11,257 nt of DNA, from positions 1 to 11,257 of the forward strand of contig CANHQC010000035.1 of the NCBI GenBank assembly GCA_947462695.1, read 5' to 3'. Every line of letters starts with the position of its first letter. Within the stretch, counting starts at the first letter, position 1. The notes below the pieces were generated by a model, which saw only the letters and a program-made list of their open reading frames with translations, did no database searches and was not told the origin of the DNA. The position numbers and the translations under genes are program-made. This DNA is from Flavobacteriales bacterium (GTDB taxonomy: Bacteria > Bacteroidota > Bacteroidia > Flavobacteriales_D > Crocinitomicaceae). This document shows, in pieces, positions 1 to 9,041 of the stretch.

Positions 1-3000
1 AAAACGAACCCGCCGAGAGGCGCGCCAAAATTGTTATTGAATCCGAGTACACTTGTTTCTTGATTGTATCCCGGTAAAAGTGTTCCATCGTTCAATGCGT
101 ATGTACCAGAAACATTTCGAACCGTCATTATGGCTCGTGCGATAAATCCGGCGACTGGATGCACCTTACCTCCGCGTTTTTTCTCAGCCTCCTTCTTCTT
201 ACGTTCTTTTTCTTTTTTCTTTTCGGCTTTCTTTTTCTCCTTTTCCGTCATTTCTGACTCAGGTTTCTCAGGTTTCTCCTCCTTTTTGTCTCCCTCTTCT
301 TTTGAGGTATTTCTTCCTCCAACCGCTTCACGAGCAGCAGTACCCCTGCCACCTTTGCCATCTGAGTTGACTTTCTTAAAGAACGGAATTTTGTTGTAGA
401 GATTCGTAAAGTTCATTTGACCGGTAAAATTAACCGTTCGGTTGTTTTGAATCGTATTTCCAAACTCTGCCTGACCCAAAGGTGCACGTTGCCAGTTGTA
501 CGTTCCGCCGTACTTTACATTGGCGGTTAACCAGTCTGTCGCAGGTATTTTATCCAACGGCAAAGCCACACTTAAATTATAGTTGTGGTTGTAATCCATC
601 GTTTCACCAAATGTGGACATTTGAGAAAGAATAGTGTCTTTGAACGCCTGATACAACTCTGGATTTTCCTTTCGGTTTACAGGTCCATCACCTTCAACAA
701 AGAACGACCTATTGTTTGCTGTGAACGTAGCTTTGATATTTTTAGTTAAGTCGTACCCAAAGTTATACCCACGGTTCCAGGTGAATTGTTTGACGTAAAC
801 AGGCTGAAATTCATAGTCAGGAACGAGGTTGTTTCTGACTTGTCGTTCATTGTAGTTTCGCATGACATCGTTTGTAAACGACAAATTCTTTGGTGTTAAG
901 AACAGGTTGATGTCTTTTATAATCGCCAGCCACTTCGATTTTTGCAAGAATTTGACTTCTTTAAACGGCTCAAATGGTTTCGCCGTAAATGAATAGTTGT
1001 AGTTCAACCCACCATTCCAAAGTTTTGTACGGTCGTAATTGGTATTGAAATCGCGGCGCATGTTCTCAGCATAAGCGTAAGATGCTGACCAGTTACTAAT
1101 TCGCCAGAAGTGAGGTGTTGCACCTGGCTTTAATTCCTTTCGAACATTGGTAAAATTATACGATTTTCTCTCTGTAAAATCTTGTCCTTGTTTTGCTCGT
1201 TCGCGTCGCGTTTCTGGATCGTAATCACTTAACCTGATATCAGGATTATACGGATCGAATTCAGGATTGATAACCCCTACTGAATACCCGTAGAAGAACG
1301 GCAATGAGAAACCTGCACGCTTACCAAAGAACTGACCGAGTTGCATTGTAGCATTCATATCAACGCCCATTTTCTCGTTTCGTTGGCGCTCTTGCACACG
1401 ACTTTCGATTGTTCCCCAGTTAATCCCTGAGTAATTTCCTGACATTGAGACATTGGCGAAATCAGCTAATTGGACTTGCATTTGTGCGACAGCCGCTGAT
1501 CCTCCTTCACTCACAAAGTCGGTTAATCGCAATTCGTTAATCCAAACGATCGCACAATCTGCCTGACCGTCGTCTTGCCATGGATTGACGTCATTTTGAG
1601 CTGGATTCCGAACACCGACCATAATCGTTCGTAGCCCTTGTAAGTTTGGACTACCTTTTACTTTGAGGAGTCGTTTCGGATTTGCCGGATCGATATCTTG
1701 GTATTCTACCACATATGAGATATCTGTACTACCACCTTCTATGAGTTCATTTCTTCGTTTCTTCAGGTTAAGTAAATCATCAAATACGATTTCCACATTG
1801 TTTTCCTGAGGCCAAATATCTTCTGGAATTGTCGCTCCCCATTGAGTAACGCTCAACGGAAGTTCGTATTCATAATAGTTATCCGTAAAGTCTGTACCTA
1901 GGCGAACGAAAACAGTCATGTCATCATTTTTCAATGGTAGAGACGGCAAGACTTCTTCGGCATGAACAAACATTTTTAACTTTTTGTACGTTCGCACATC
2001 GAATTGCACATTGCGGTATGCAGCACGAGCATCACCGTCTTGTAAGTTACACACCTCAAGAGAAAGCGACTGTTCATTAAGTTGACGTTCAAACGTTTGC
2101 GAAGGGTCAACCTCACGCACAATTCCTGGAGGAATTTCATATTTGATAGGGAAGCGTTGATCGTTTTCTTCCACATTAACTGCGGCTATATTAAAGGAGG
2201 TTAAATTCGGATCTGTCTGAACACTTTCGCCTGGAGCGGTTAAATCTTCTAAGTACCTTCTCCACTCCCCTCGGATCAACTCCAAACGTGCAAAACGCAA
2301 AAGCACCTCTTCATCGAATCCATTGACGAACATACGCATGAATCGAATGGATCGAAAATCTTGGATTCCATTTACTTTTTTCTCAAAATCTAGGATTGGA
2401 ATTTTGAACTGATACCACTTTTCTGTCTTATTGCCATTTTGATAGGTCTGAACATTGGTAATGTAATTCTTTCCGACCTGCATATCATTTGGACGCAGAC
2501 TTACACGGTACTGAAAGTAGCTTTCAGATTCTGATAAATTGTTGTCCTGATTTATATCTTCAATATCCGGTACGTTATTCCCTTGGGTTGGGTAACCTTC
2601 CGCATTCATTGTGTCGGACATTTCAGTTGTAGCTGAATTGCCTTCCATTCCATTGTATTTTTTGTACCGTTCAAGGATAGTCAACTTATCCGCATCGTAA
2701 TCATCGTCTCGATAAAAATTGTAATCATCACTAGATGGGTCGCCTAATATTGCTGCCTTTGCCGCTGCACTTAACGTGGAGTTATTTTGTACCCAATTCA
2801 CAAAATTTTGGTACGCTATCTTTTCATCCGCATTATCCCATCCGTCTAGTCCAATGTCTTGATTGATTCGGGCATTGGGATCATTGTCAAACGCATTCAC
2901 AATCACTTGTTGTGTGGATACTCTTGCCCATGCTGTGGTGTCAAGATCGTCTTGGATTGTCGTTCCTGTAGGTGGCAATCCATTTTCGAAGCTCTTTCTT

Positions 3001-6000
3001 GAATCCGGGAGAATATCTTCTGAAATATTTCCTAAGTTAAAATACAAATCTCCCCCATTATGAACGGAATTTGGATTGACATTTTCAGCGTCGTCATTGT
3101 ATGGGTCTAATACCCAAAATTGGATGAATTCAATATTCGTTTGTTCAAAATCGTTGGTGGTCAACGCCCGCATGATTCCCCCCCATCGGTTTTCGGGATT
3201 ACTAAATGTACCATCAGGATTTATAGTATTGGTAGTGTCGTAATTGTACATACCACGTTCCTTCGGATAATAAGCAAATTCCAAAATTGGAATATTCGGA
3301 ATGGAACCGTATTGTTGTTGAAGGTTCGGGAATACATCGGTTTGATTGACCAAACGCATACGGCTATCTGAAAGCATTGATGGATCATCGCGTATGTGCT
3401 GAGGAGTTAACGTATTGTTTTGGTAAAACAATGGATCAATTACGTACCAAGAAGTATTCGCACGTCGAAAACCGGCGCTTAAATTTTTGACCGTCGCTTC
3501 AGGAAACAATTGAGGCTGACCTTGAGGTATGGAGGCAAGGCGCCAAGCAGTAATTGTTCTCAAATCAATGGCACTTTGAGAGCCTTCAAAATCATCGATG
3601 TATGAGGTTCCGTCTTTATTAATCGCTCGTGGCTGACCGGGAATCAAGTGTGCAAATTCACCTGTTAGTGAAATTGTAGACTTTTGGGAAGTTGAGATTA
3701 CAGGTAAAAGATCAACGAGTTTTGTGAGAAAAGGAACCTCTGAACGGAACGCAAAATCAACACCAATCACGTTATTTTTGAATGGTTCACTTCCGATATC
3801 GACTTTCTGCGTTACCGGTCGCTCCATCATGCGCATCCAAGTTGCACCAACGTTGAGTTGATCATTAAACCTAAAATTATACCGAGCGCCCATTAATGAA
3901 CGTGCCTGGAAACCAAAAACGGAATTGCTTTCGATTGAAATTTTAATCGGTGTATTGGATTCTAAAATTCCCGTATTCAAAATTTTAACCCTCCCCAAGT
4001 TATAGTCCACCGTAAAGTCTGTACCTTCTGTCAGACGTATTCCACCTGCGGTAACCGTTACAGCACCTTCAGGAACATTCAAGGCGTTTAATGGAATGTC
4101 CGAAGTTACAGATGATTGGTATTGACCTTTGAAGCTGAACCTGTTCTTACTTGGAATTTGTTGAGCTGCAGTTTTGGTAGAATCGTACAATTCGGTATAC
4201 GTCACACGATCAATAAACAAAGGAGGTAATCCTGCTTGCTCCAACTTGGTTTTTAGTGTCTTTCCAAATGGTTCAATTGTGGAGAAATAGACACGTCCGT
4301 TTCTGGTATTAATGGTTCCTCCATTTTCTGCCCTGTTTCCGTTAAATACAATCGGAACAAAATCAAATACACCATCTGAGAATGGCTGATTGTTCTGATT
4401 CAATTTATCCATTTCAAGAAGCGTGACAATTTGCTTGTCCTCTACTCCCTCCAAAGGCATAAATGGAACGAGTAATGATGTCTCGGGATTGTTGTACAAC
4501 ATGTCCAAACGGAAGCCCATTTGATCGACTTGATAGGCGCCGATTGAGTAGACATTTTTCATCATCAAATCCCATATTTTCAGTGAAGGATTCGTAATTG
4601 TCGGTCTTAACAATTTAAGCATCAATGCTTGTTGTCCAGCGATACCATCCGTAGAAAATTCCCCTACCTGATAGGTCTCGCCACGGTATGTATATTCGTA
4701 GGCAACTGCTAGAACTTCATCATTATTCAGTGGTAGATTTAGTGATATGTAACCCAATTGAGCGTTGTAGCTGTATTCTTGTTCGGTAAGTTTTCGTGCG
4801 TTTTCAACTTTCTCGTAATGAATGGCTTGTTGAAAAGGACCAGGTGTTGCAATTTGAGCACTTAAGGCAGTTACGGCATTGGCAAATCCACGGACAAGCG
4901 GTTGGCTGGAGGCCCATTGGTATAGGGCGTTCGCCTCGTTGTCTGGCAAGTCGTTACCGATATAACCCCCAGGATTTCCCTCACAATTTTCGACTTTAGC
5001 CTCACCAAGATCCGAGAATGCGATGATGTTTCTTGTGTTTTCCGTGTTATTGGTGCGGTTCGTTAACCAGACTTCAATTCGCGTAATATTGATTGTCGAA
5101 TTAACGATTGGCAAAGTGGACATTGCCTCATCGTAGTGCTGATGAAAGTATAAGTTTAAGAAGTAATGTCGGTTGGTTTCATAATTATCTGCAGTCAACT
5201 CAAAATTTTGAATTTGCGCACCGCCAGTAACATTAATTTCAGTTTTCTTTCCTTTGGATGAGGCGGCAATTAAATCAATTGTTGAACGACCAAATTTGAG
5301 TTTCGATTTCGCACCAAATAAGGTTTGAGAACCAGGTATTAACGCCGTAGGAAGTTGTAAAGCAACGTTTCCAAGTTCTAACTTTTGAAGAATTTGGTCT
5401 TCATCACCGGTGTATTCTAGTTTGGTCACATTCTCAAAATCGAAAGCGGCTTGGGTGTTGTAACTGGTACTGACTTTCAATTTAGTTCCGATGAGTCCAA
5501 CCAAGTTCAAATTGATCTGTTGTTGAAAATCAAAACGTGTTATTCTTCGTTGACGAACCGGAAGTATGGGGTTATCGTAACTGGATGAATTCACACCGAA
5601 TGCCAATTCAACGGTACCTTGCGGACGAATAGTGATTTGATCGGATCCAAAGAAATTTTCAAATCCTTTGCTATCGATTTTTATTGGAAATTCGAGTGGT
5701 TGATTTTGTTCGGTTTGTTCTTCTATTTTTTCCTTCCAATTGGCAGACATCGACTTTTTACGCTCGTATTCGAGGTATTCTTCCAACGTCATCATGGATG
5801 GATTGCGGTAATTTAGTCCAGTACCAATTGTTTCTTTGAAAATGTAATTTCCGGTAACAGGATCATAAACAATGGAAGGGGTTACAGAGGAAGGATCTCC
5901 AAGGTCAAAGCTTTGTTGTTGGGTTTGAGTCGGGTCGAAAATAGGTTGAATAGGAAACTGTAACGTGTCTTGAGCCACTGCATCAAAAGTCAAAAACAAC

Positions 6001-6065
6001 AGAACCATCAGCACGAGATATGCCAATGTGGAGTAATAAGTATGCAGAACCCTCTGGTTTTTCAA
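1..6065 (-). CDS. sprA: SprA, T9SS outer-membrane translocon (3' end missing)
   Basis: SprA is the giant outer-membrane beta-barrel (36 strands in the known Flavobacterium johnsoniae structure) that forms the T9SS protein-conducting channel and is also needed for gliding. One frame stays open from 6065 to base 1; I checked it near 59, 419, 1559, 3119 and 4559 and saw no frameshift. It gives about 2021 codons against roughly 2400 in the family, so a few hundred C-terminal residues lie outside. Recognisable stretches include FIQFWVLDPYNDD, DCAIVWINELRLTDF, GTSYIDDFEGSQ and NVPDIEDINQDNN. Acidic Asp/Asn-rich segments near residues 1069-1080 and 1164-1180 resemble calcium-binding loops (inference). 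Start choice: TTG at 6065-6063, one base after the ruvA stop, gives MKNQRVLHTYY, then a hydrophobic core and a signal-peptidase site AVA|QD after residue 31. The first in-frame ATG (6008-6006) would remove the basic N-region. It is the last of three abutting genes (maeB-ruvA-sprA). Confidence 0.95.
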   Translation of the reverse strand, partial: MKNQRVLHTYYSTLAYLVLMVLLFLTFDAVAQDTLQFPIQPIFDPTQTQQQSFDLGDPSSVTPSIVYDPVTGNYIFKETIGTGLNYRNPSMMTLEEYLEYERKKSMSANWKEKIEEQTEQNQPLEFPIKIDSKGFENFFGSDQITIRPQGTVELAFGVNSSSYDNPILPVRQRRITRFDFQQQINLNLVGLIGTKLKVSTSYNTQAAFDFENVTKLEYTGDEDQILQKLELGNVALQLPTALIPGSQTLFGAKSKLKFGRSTIDLIAASSKGKKTEINVTGGAQIQNFELTADNYETNRHYFLNLYFHQHYDEAMSTLPIVNSTINITRIEVWLTNRTNNTENTRNIIAFSDLGEAKVENCEGNPGGYIGNDLPDNEANALYQWASSQPLVRGFANAVTALSAQIATPGPFQQAIHYEKVENARKLTEQEYSYNAQLGYISLNLPLNNDEVLAVAYEYTYRGETYQVGEFSTDGIAGQQALMLKLLRPTITNPSLKIWDLMMKNVYSIGAYQVDQMGFRLDMLYNNPETSLLVPFMPLEGVEDKQIVTLLEMDKLNQNNQPFSDGVFDFVPIVFNGNRAENGGTINTRNGRVYFSTIEPFGKTLKTKLEQAGLPPLFIDRVTYTELYDSTKTAAQQIPSKNRFSFKGQYQSSVTSDIPLNALNVPEGAVTVTAGGIRLTEGTDFTVDYNLGRVKILNTGILESNTPIKISIESNSVFGFQARSLMGARYNFRFNDQLNVGATWMRMMERPVTQKVDIGSEPFKNNVIGVDFAFRSEVPFLTKLVDLLPVISTSQKSTISLTGEFAHLIPGQPRAINKDGTSYIDDFEGSQSAIDLRTITAWRLASIPQGQPQLFPEATVKNLSAGFRRANTSWYVIDPLFYQNNTLTPQHIRDDPSMLSDSRMRLVNQTDVFPNLQQQYGSIPNIPILEFAYYPKERGMYNYDTTNTINPDGTFSNPENRWGGIMRALTTNDFEQTNIEFIQFWVLDPYNDDAENVNPNSVHNGGDLYFNLGNISEDILPDSRKSFENGLPPTGTTIQDDLDTTAWARVSTQQVIVNAFDNDPNARINQDIGLDGWDNADEKIAYQNFVNWVQNNSTLSAAAKAAILGDPSSDDYNFYRDDDYDADKLTILERYKKYNGMEGNSATTEMSDTMNAEGYPTQGNNVPDIEDINQDNNLSESESYFQYRVSLRPNDMQVGKNYITNVQTYQNGNKTEKWYQFKIPILDFEKKVNGIQDFRSIRFMRMFVNGFDEEVLLRFARLELIRGEWRRYLEDLTAPGESVQTDPNLTSFNIAAVNVEENDQRFPIKYEIPPGIVREVDPSQTFERQLNEQSLSLEVCNLQDGDARAAYRNVQFDVRTYKKLKMFVHAEEVLPSLPLKNDDMTVFVRLGTDFTDNYYEYELPLSVTQWGATIPEDIWPQENNVEIVFDDLLNLKKRRNELIEGGSTDISYVVEYQDIDPANPKRLLKVKGSPNLQGLRTIMVGVRNPAQNDVNPWQDDGQADCAIVWINELRLTDFVSEGGSAAVAQMQVQLADFANVSMSGNYSGINWGTIESRVQERQRNEKMGVDMNATMQLGQFFGKRAGFSLPFFYGYSVGVINPEFDPYNPDIRLSDYDPETRRERAKQGQDFTERKSYNFTNVRKELKPGATPHFWRISNWSASYAYAENMRRDFNTNYDRTKLWNGGLNYNYSFTAKPFEPFKEVKFLQKSKWLAIIKDINLFLTPKNLSFTNDVMRNYNERQVRNNLVPDYEFQPVYVKQFTWNRGYNFGYDLTKNIKATFTANNRSFFVEGDGPVNRKENPELYQAFKDTILSQMSTFGETMDYNHNYNLSVALPLDKIPATDWLTANVKYGGTYNWQRAPLGQAEFGNTIQNNRTVNFTGQMNFTNLYNKIPFFKKVNSDGKGGRGTAAREAVGGRNTSKEEGDKKEEKPEKPESEMTEKEKKKAEKKKEKERKKKEAEKKRGGKVHPVAGFIARAIMTVRNVSGTYALNDGTLLPGYNQETSVLGFNNNFGAPLGGFV
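174..305 (-). other. Lys/Glu-rich low-complexity segment within SprA
   Basis: This stretch encodes SprA residues about 1921-1964. By my count 35 of 44 residues are charged (18 Lys, 14 Glu, 2 Arg, 1 Asp), with runs such as KEKKKAEKKKEKERKKKEAE. It is flanked by a Gly/Arg-rich linker (GKGGRGTAAREAVGGR) on the N-terminal side and RGGKVHPVAGFIARAIM on the C-terminal side. The coding strand is almost pure purine here. It is too polar to be a membrane strand, so it must be a soluble loop or a short helical/coiled hairpin between barrel strands. Which side of the membrane it occupies cannot be told from sequence. Confidence 0.8.
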
Positions 6066-6066
6066 T

Positions 6067-6642
6067 TTATAAAATTTTCAATGCTCCTTTAATTAGTTGC
6101 TCAACAGATTCATCACCTGTGGCTATTTTATCGATTGCTTTTTCCGCAGCTTTTTTATCGAATCCCAGCGAAAGCAAAGCAGTTAACGCATCAAAGCGAT
6201 TTGTATTGTTTTGGCCAAACATATTTTCAGTGGTGAACACCATTTTGACCATTTTATCCTTCAAGTCAATAATTACGCGCTGTGCAGTTTTAGCGCCGAT
6301 ACCTTTGATACTTTGAATTGTCCGGACGTCTTCTGACTGAATCGCATGAGCAATTTCATCAGGCACTAACGATGAAAGCATAATCATAGCTGTATTCGGA
6401 CCAATCCCAGAAACAGAAATCAAATGAGTGAACATTTCGCGTTCTTCTTTGGTAGCGAAACCATACAACAAATGAGCATCTTCTCTAACAATTAGCCGGG
6501 TAAATAAAACTGCCGCTTCCTCTGAACCGAGTTGGGCAAAAGTGTTGAGCGATATTTTCACTTCGTATCCAACTCCGGCGCAATCGATAATTACCTCAGT
6601 TGGATTTTTTTCAATTAATCTTCCTCTTAGCTGCCCGATCAT
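6067..6642 (-). CDS. ruvA: Holliday junction branch migration complex subunit RuvA
   Basis: RuvA binds four-way DNA junctions as a tetramer and loads the RuvB helicase, driving branch migration in recombinational repair. The product is 191 residues, close to the usual family length of about 190-205. Domain I (OB-fold) covers about residues 1-62, starting MIGQLRGRLIEK and including CAGVGYEVKIS. Domain II carries two helix-hairpin-helix motifs, SGIGPNTA at 78-85 and KGIGAKTAQRVIIDLKDK at 113-130. Domain III (about 147-191, FDALTALLSLGFDKKAAEKAI) is the mobile RuvB-contacting helical bundle. The linker at 134-149 is variable, as expected. It starts 3 nt after the maeB stop and ends 1 nt before the probable sprA start, so it is likely expressed from the maeB promoter. 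ruvB and ruvC are not in the window. Confidence 0.97.
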   Translation of the reverse strand: MIGQLRGRLIEKNPTEVIIDCAGVGYEVKISLNTFAQLGSEEAAVLFTRLIVREDAHLLYGFATKEEREMFTHLISVSGIGPNTAMIMLSSLVPDEIAHAIQSEDVRTIQSIKGIGAKTAQRVIIDLKDKMVKMVFTTENMFGQNNTNRFDALTALLSLGFDKKAAEKAIDKIATGDESVEQLIKGALKIL

Positions 6643-6645
6643 CTT

Positions 6646-8910
6646 TTATTTGTTTTGGGCATCTACAACTGCCACTTTTACCATGTTAATGATTTCACGT
6701 ACTGTTGAACCGAGTTGCAACACATGGATCGATTTCTTCAATCCTACGAGTACTGGACCAACCGCATCACCATCAATCATTTGTTGAAGCAGCTTGTACG
6801 CGATATTTCCAGCCGATAAATTCGGGAAAATCAATGTGTTCACTTGTTTATTGGCCAATTGCGAAAAGGAAAACTTCTCCATCATCAGCTCATTATTCAA
6901 GGCGAAATTGGCTTGGATTTCACCGTCTACTACGAGCGTCGGGTGTTTTTCATGAAGAATTTGAACTGCCTTTGACATTTTGATGGCGTCATCCCCTTCA
7001 GATGATCCAAAATTGGAGTAACTCAGCAATGCAATCCTTGGGGCCACCTTGAATTTGCGTATTGTCTTCGCGACATTATTGGTGATTTCCGCTATTTGTT
7101 CGGCTGTCGGATTGGTATTGATTGTTGTATCAGCAAGGAACAATGGCCCTTTTTTCGTGATGAGGATATACATTCCTGCCACGGTTTGCACGTCCTTTTC
7201 CGTACCTACAATTCTTAGCGCCGGTCGAACCACATCGCGGTAATTCCGTGTCATTCCGGAGATCATGGCATCGGCATCACCCATTTCAACCATCATTGCG
7301 CCGAAATGGTTCCGTTCACGCATAAATTGGATGGCTTCAAATTCAGTAACACCGCGACGTTTGCGCTTTTCGAAATACGCTTGACCGTATGCCGTTCGCC
7401 GCTGTTCCTCAGCCTCATCCTTTGGATCAATAATCAGCACCTCAGAAAACTCCATGCTGTATTCGTGAATGAGTTGCTCAATTTTTTTTCGGTTTCCAAG
7501 AAGAATTGGCGAAGCAAATCCCTCTTCGCATGATGTTTGAGCAGCTTTTAAAATCTTAATGTTATCGGCTTCAGCAAAAACCACTCGTTTCGGATTGGCC
7601 TGTGCTTTTTCGGTAATATTTCGAATCAATTTATTGTCTAATCCGAGGCGATTCTTCAATTGCATCTCGTAGGCTTCCCAATCTGTAATTGGATTTTTTG
7701 CCACACCGGAATCCATTGCTGCTTTCGCTACCGCAGGAGCCACGTAATAGATTAATCGGGGATCAAGGGGTTTTGGTATGATTTGCTCACGACCAAAAGA
7801 AATATTTTTTTCTCCGTATGCTTCAATTACCTCTTCCGGAATGGATTCTTTTGCAAGCGATGCCAATGCTTTGACAGCAGCTAATTTCATCTCCTCGTTA
7901 ATGGTCGTTGCGCGCACGTCAAGGGCTCCACGGAATATAAAAGGGAAACCTAAAACATTGTTTACCTGATTCGGATGATCTGATCTTCCCGTGGCCATGA
8001 TTATATCTTTGCGCACAGAAGTAGCATCTTTATAGGATATTTCAGGTTCAGGATTTGCTAAAGCAAAGACAATTGGGTCTTTTGCCATTGAAGCGATCAT
8101 TTCTTTTGAAACAATGTTACCTTTTGATAAACCTACAAATACATCTGCTTTCTTCATTGCCTCTTGTAAGGACAAGGATTTTTTGTGCAATGCGTATGGC
8201 TTTTTAGAATCGTCAAGGTCCTCTCTCGTTGCGCAAATCAACCCTTTGGAGTCAAACATAAAAATATGTTCCACTTTTGCACCAAGCGCTTGATACAATT
8301 GCACACACGACATGGCAGCAGCACCTGCGCCAGAGACGACAATGCGCACCTTTTCCATTTTCTTTTTGGCCAATTCGAGGGCATTAATCAACGCTGCGGA
8401 CGAAATGATTGCCGTTCCGTGCTGATCGTCGTGCATGATGGGAATATTCAACTCCTCTTTCAAACGCCGTTCAATTTCAAATGCCTCGGGTGCTTTGATG
8501 TCTTCAAGATTGATCCCACCAAACGTTGGTGCGATAGCTTTTACAGTTTCAATAAATTTTTCAGGGTCTTTTGCATCGACCTCAATATCAAACACATCGA
8601 TATCTGCGAATATTTTAAAAAGCAATCCTTTACCTTCCATAACTGGTTTTGAGGCAAGCGGTCCGATATCACCTAATCCAAGAACAGCTGTACCATTCGA
8701 TATTACCGCAACGAGATTTGATTTGCTTGTATACTTATATACATCCTCCTCGTTTTCAGCAATCTTCAAACAAGGCTCGGCGACACCAGGAGAATAGGCC
8801 AGGGATAAATCGCGCTGTGATGCATATGGTTTTGTCGGTATTACCTCAATTTTTCCCGGGCGACCGGAAGCATGGTAATCCAACGCATCTTGTTTTTTAA
8901 TTTTTGGCAT
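6646..8910 (-). CDS. maeB: NADP-dependent malic enzyme with C-terminal phosphotransacetylase-like domain
   Basis: The 754-residue product matches the MaeB hybrid class (E. coli MaeB about 759). It should oxidatively decarboxylate malate to pyruvate, supplying NADPH and pyruvate in the cytoplasm. The malic N-terminal domain (about 17-155) holds [12 protein letters not shown] (Tyr39), MEGKGLLFK (Lys94, predicted catalytic) and [12 protein letters not shown] (Glu136/Asp137, predicted metal ligands). MHDDQHGTA at 159-167 adds Asp161/162. The NAD(P)-binding domain (about 160-405) has [11 protein letters not shown] at 191-201 and [10 protein letters not shown]. The C-terminal PTA-like domain (about 430-745) includes [25 protein letters not shown] and [13 protein letters not shown]. 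In characterised MaeB proteins this domain is regulatory, responding to acetyl-CoA, rather than catalytic. NADP preference is inferred from family membership only. It is the first gene of the maeB-ruvA-sprA unit. The ATG at 8910 gives the expected N-terminus and lies about 15 nt from the predicted transcription start. Confidence 0.95.
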   Translation of the reverse strand: MPKIKKQDALDYHASGRPGKIEVIPTKPYASQRDLSLAYSPGVAEPCLKIAENEEDVYKYTSKSNLVAVISNGTAVLGLGDIGPLASKPVMEGKGLLFKIFADIDVFDIEVDAKDPEKFIETVKAIAPTFGGINLEDIKAPEAFEIERRLKEELNIPIMHDDQHGTAIISSAALINALELAKKKMEKVRIVVSGAGAAAMSCVQLYQALGAKVEHIFMFDSKGLICATREDLDDSKKPYALHKKSLSLQEAMKKADVFVGLSKGNIVSKEMIASMAKDPIVFALANPEPEISYKDATSVRKDIIMATGRSDHPNQVNNVLGFPFIFRGALDVRATTINEEMKLAAVKALASLAKESIPEEVIEAYGEKNISFGREQIIPKPLDPRLIYYVAPAVAKAAMDSGVAKNPITDWEAYEMQLKNRLGLDNKLIRNITEKAQANPKRVVFAEADNIKILKAAQTSCEEGFASPILLGNRKKIEQLIHEYSMEFSEVLIIDPKDEAEEQRRTAYGQAYFEKRKRRGVTEFEAIQFMRERNHFGAMMVEMGDADAMISGMTRNYRDVVRPALRIVGTEKDVQTVAGMYILITKKGPLFLADTTINTNPTAEQIAEITNNVAKTIRKFKVAPRIALLSYSNFGSSEGDDAIKMSKAVQILHEKHPTLVVDGEIQANFALNNELMMEKFSFSQLANKQVNTLIFPNLSAGNIAYKLLQQMIDGDAVGPVLVGLKKSIHVLQLGSTVREIINMVKVAVVDAQNK

Positions 8911-8930
8911 GAAACGTCTGTTGAAGCCGC

Positions 8931-8960
8931 TAAAGATACGAAAATCAATTCAACTGACAA
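8931..8960 (-). promoter_or_regulatory. Predicted Bacteroidota promoter for maeB-ruvA-sprA
   Basis: Read on the minus strand, a TTG at 8960-8958 is followed after 19 nt by TATCTTTA at 8938-8931. This fits the Bacteroidota primary-sigma pattern TTG-N17-23-TAnnTTTG with one mismatch, in the last base of the -7 box. Transcription would begin near 8925, leaving a short leader of about 15 nt before the maeB ATG. A second box, TACCTTTG at 8965-8958, matches the -7 consensus perfectly but I see no TTG at the right distance upstream, so it is the weaker alternative. Confidence 0.6.
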
Positions 8961-8985
8961 AGGTAGGATTAGATGGTGAATAGGA

Positions 8986-9020
8986 TAAAATAAAAAAGCT
9001 CCGGCCAATGACCGGAGCTT
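8986..9020 (-). terminator. Intrinsic terminator of the T9SS-cargo gene
   Basis: A perfect 9-bp stem (AAGCTCCGG at 8996-9004 with CCGGAGCTT at 9012-9020) closes a 7-nt loop (9005-9011). On the minus strand it is followed by TTTTATTTTA at 8995-8986, an orientation that ends transcription of the gene stopping at 9042. The stem begins 21 nt past that stop codon. It insulates the downstream maeB unit, whose predicted promoter starts about 26 nt beyond the U-tract. Confidence 0.9.
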
Positions 9021-9041
9021 CTATTAACTCGTTAGAATCAA

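Noticed and set aside
64..399. Plus-strand open frame of 111 codons rich in Phe and Ser.
   Set aside because: It is the reverse-strand shadow of the Lys/Glu-rich segment of sprA: purine-rich Lys/Glu codons read backwards give Phe/Ser. It has no recognisable domain and the sprA frame explains the composition.
1..6065. Possible frameshift or split in sprA, suggested by the lack of a bounded open frame in this 6-kb stretch.
   Set aside because: Translating minus-strand segments at several points gives continuous SprA sequence in one frame. The frame is unbounded only because its stop lies beyond base 1.
8185..8652. Plus-strand open frame of 155 codons opposite maeB.
   Set aside because: It lies wholly antisense to the highly conserved malic-enzyme NAD-binding and N-terminal region, shows no family resemblance, and has no promoter or neighbour supporting it.
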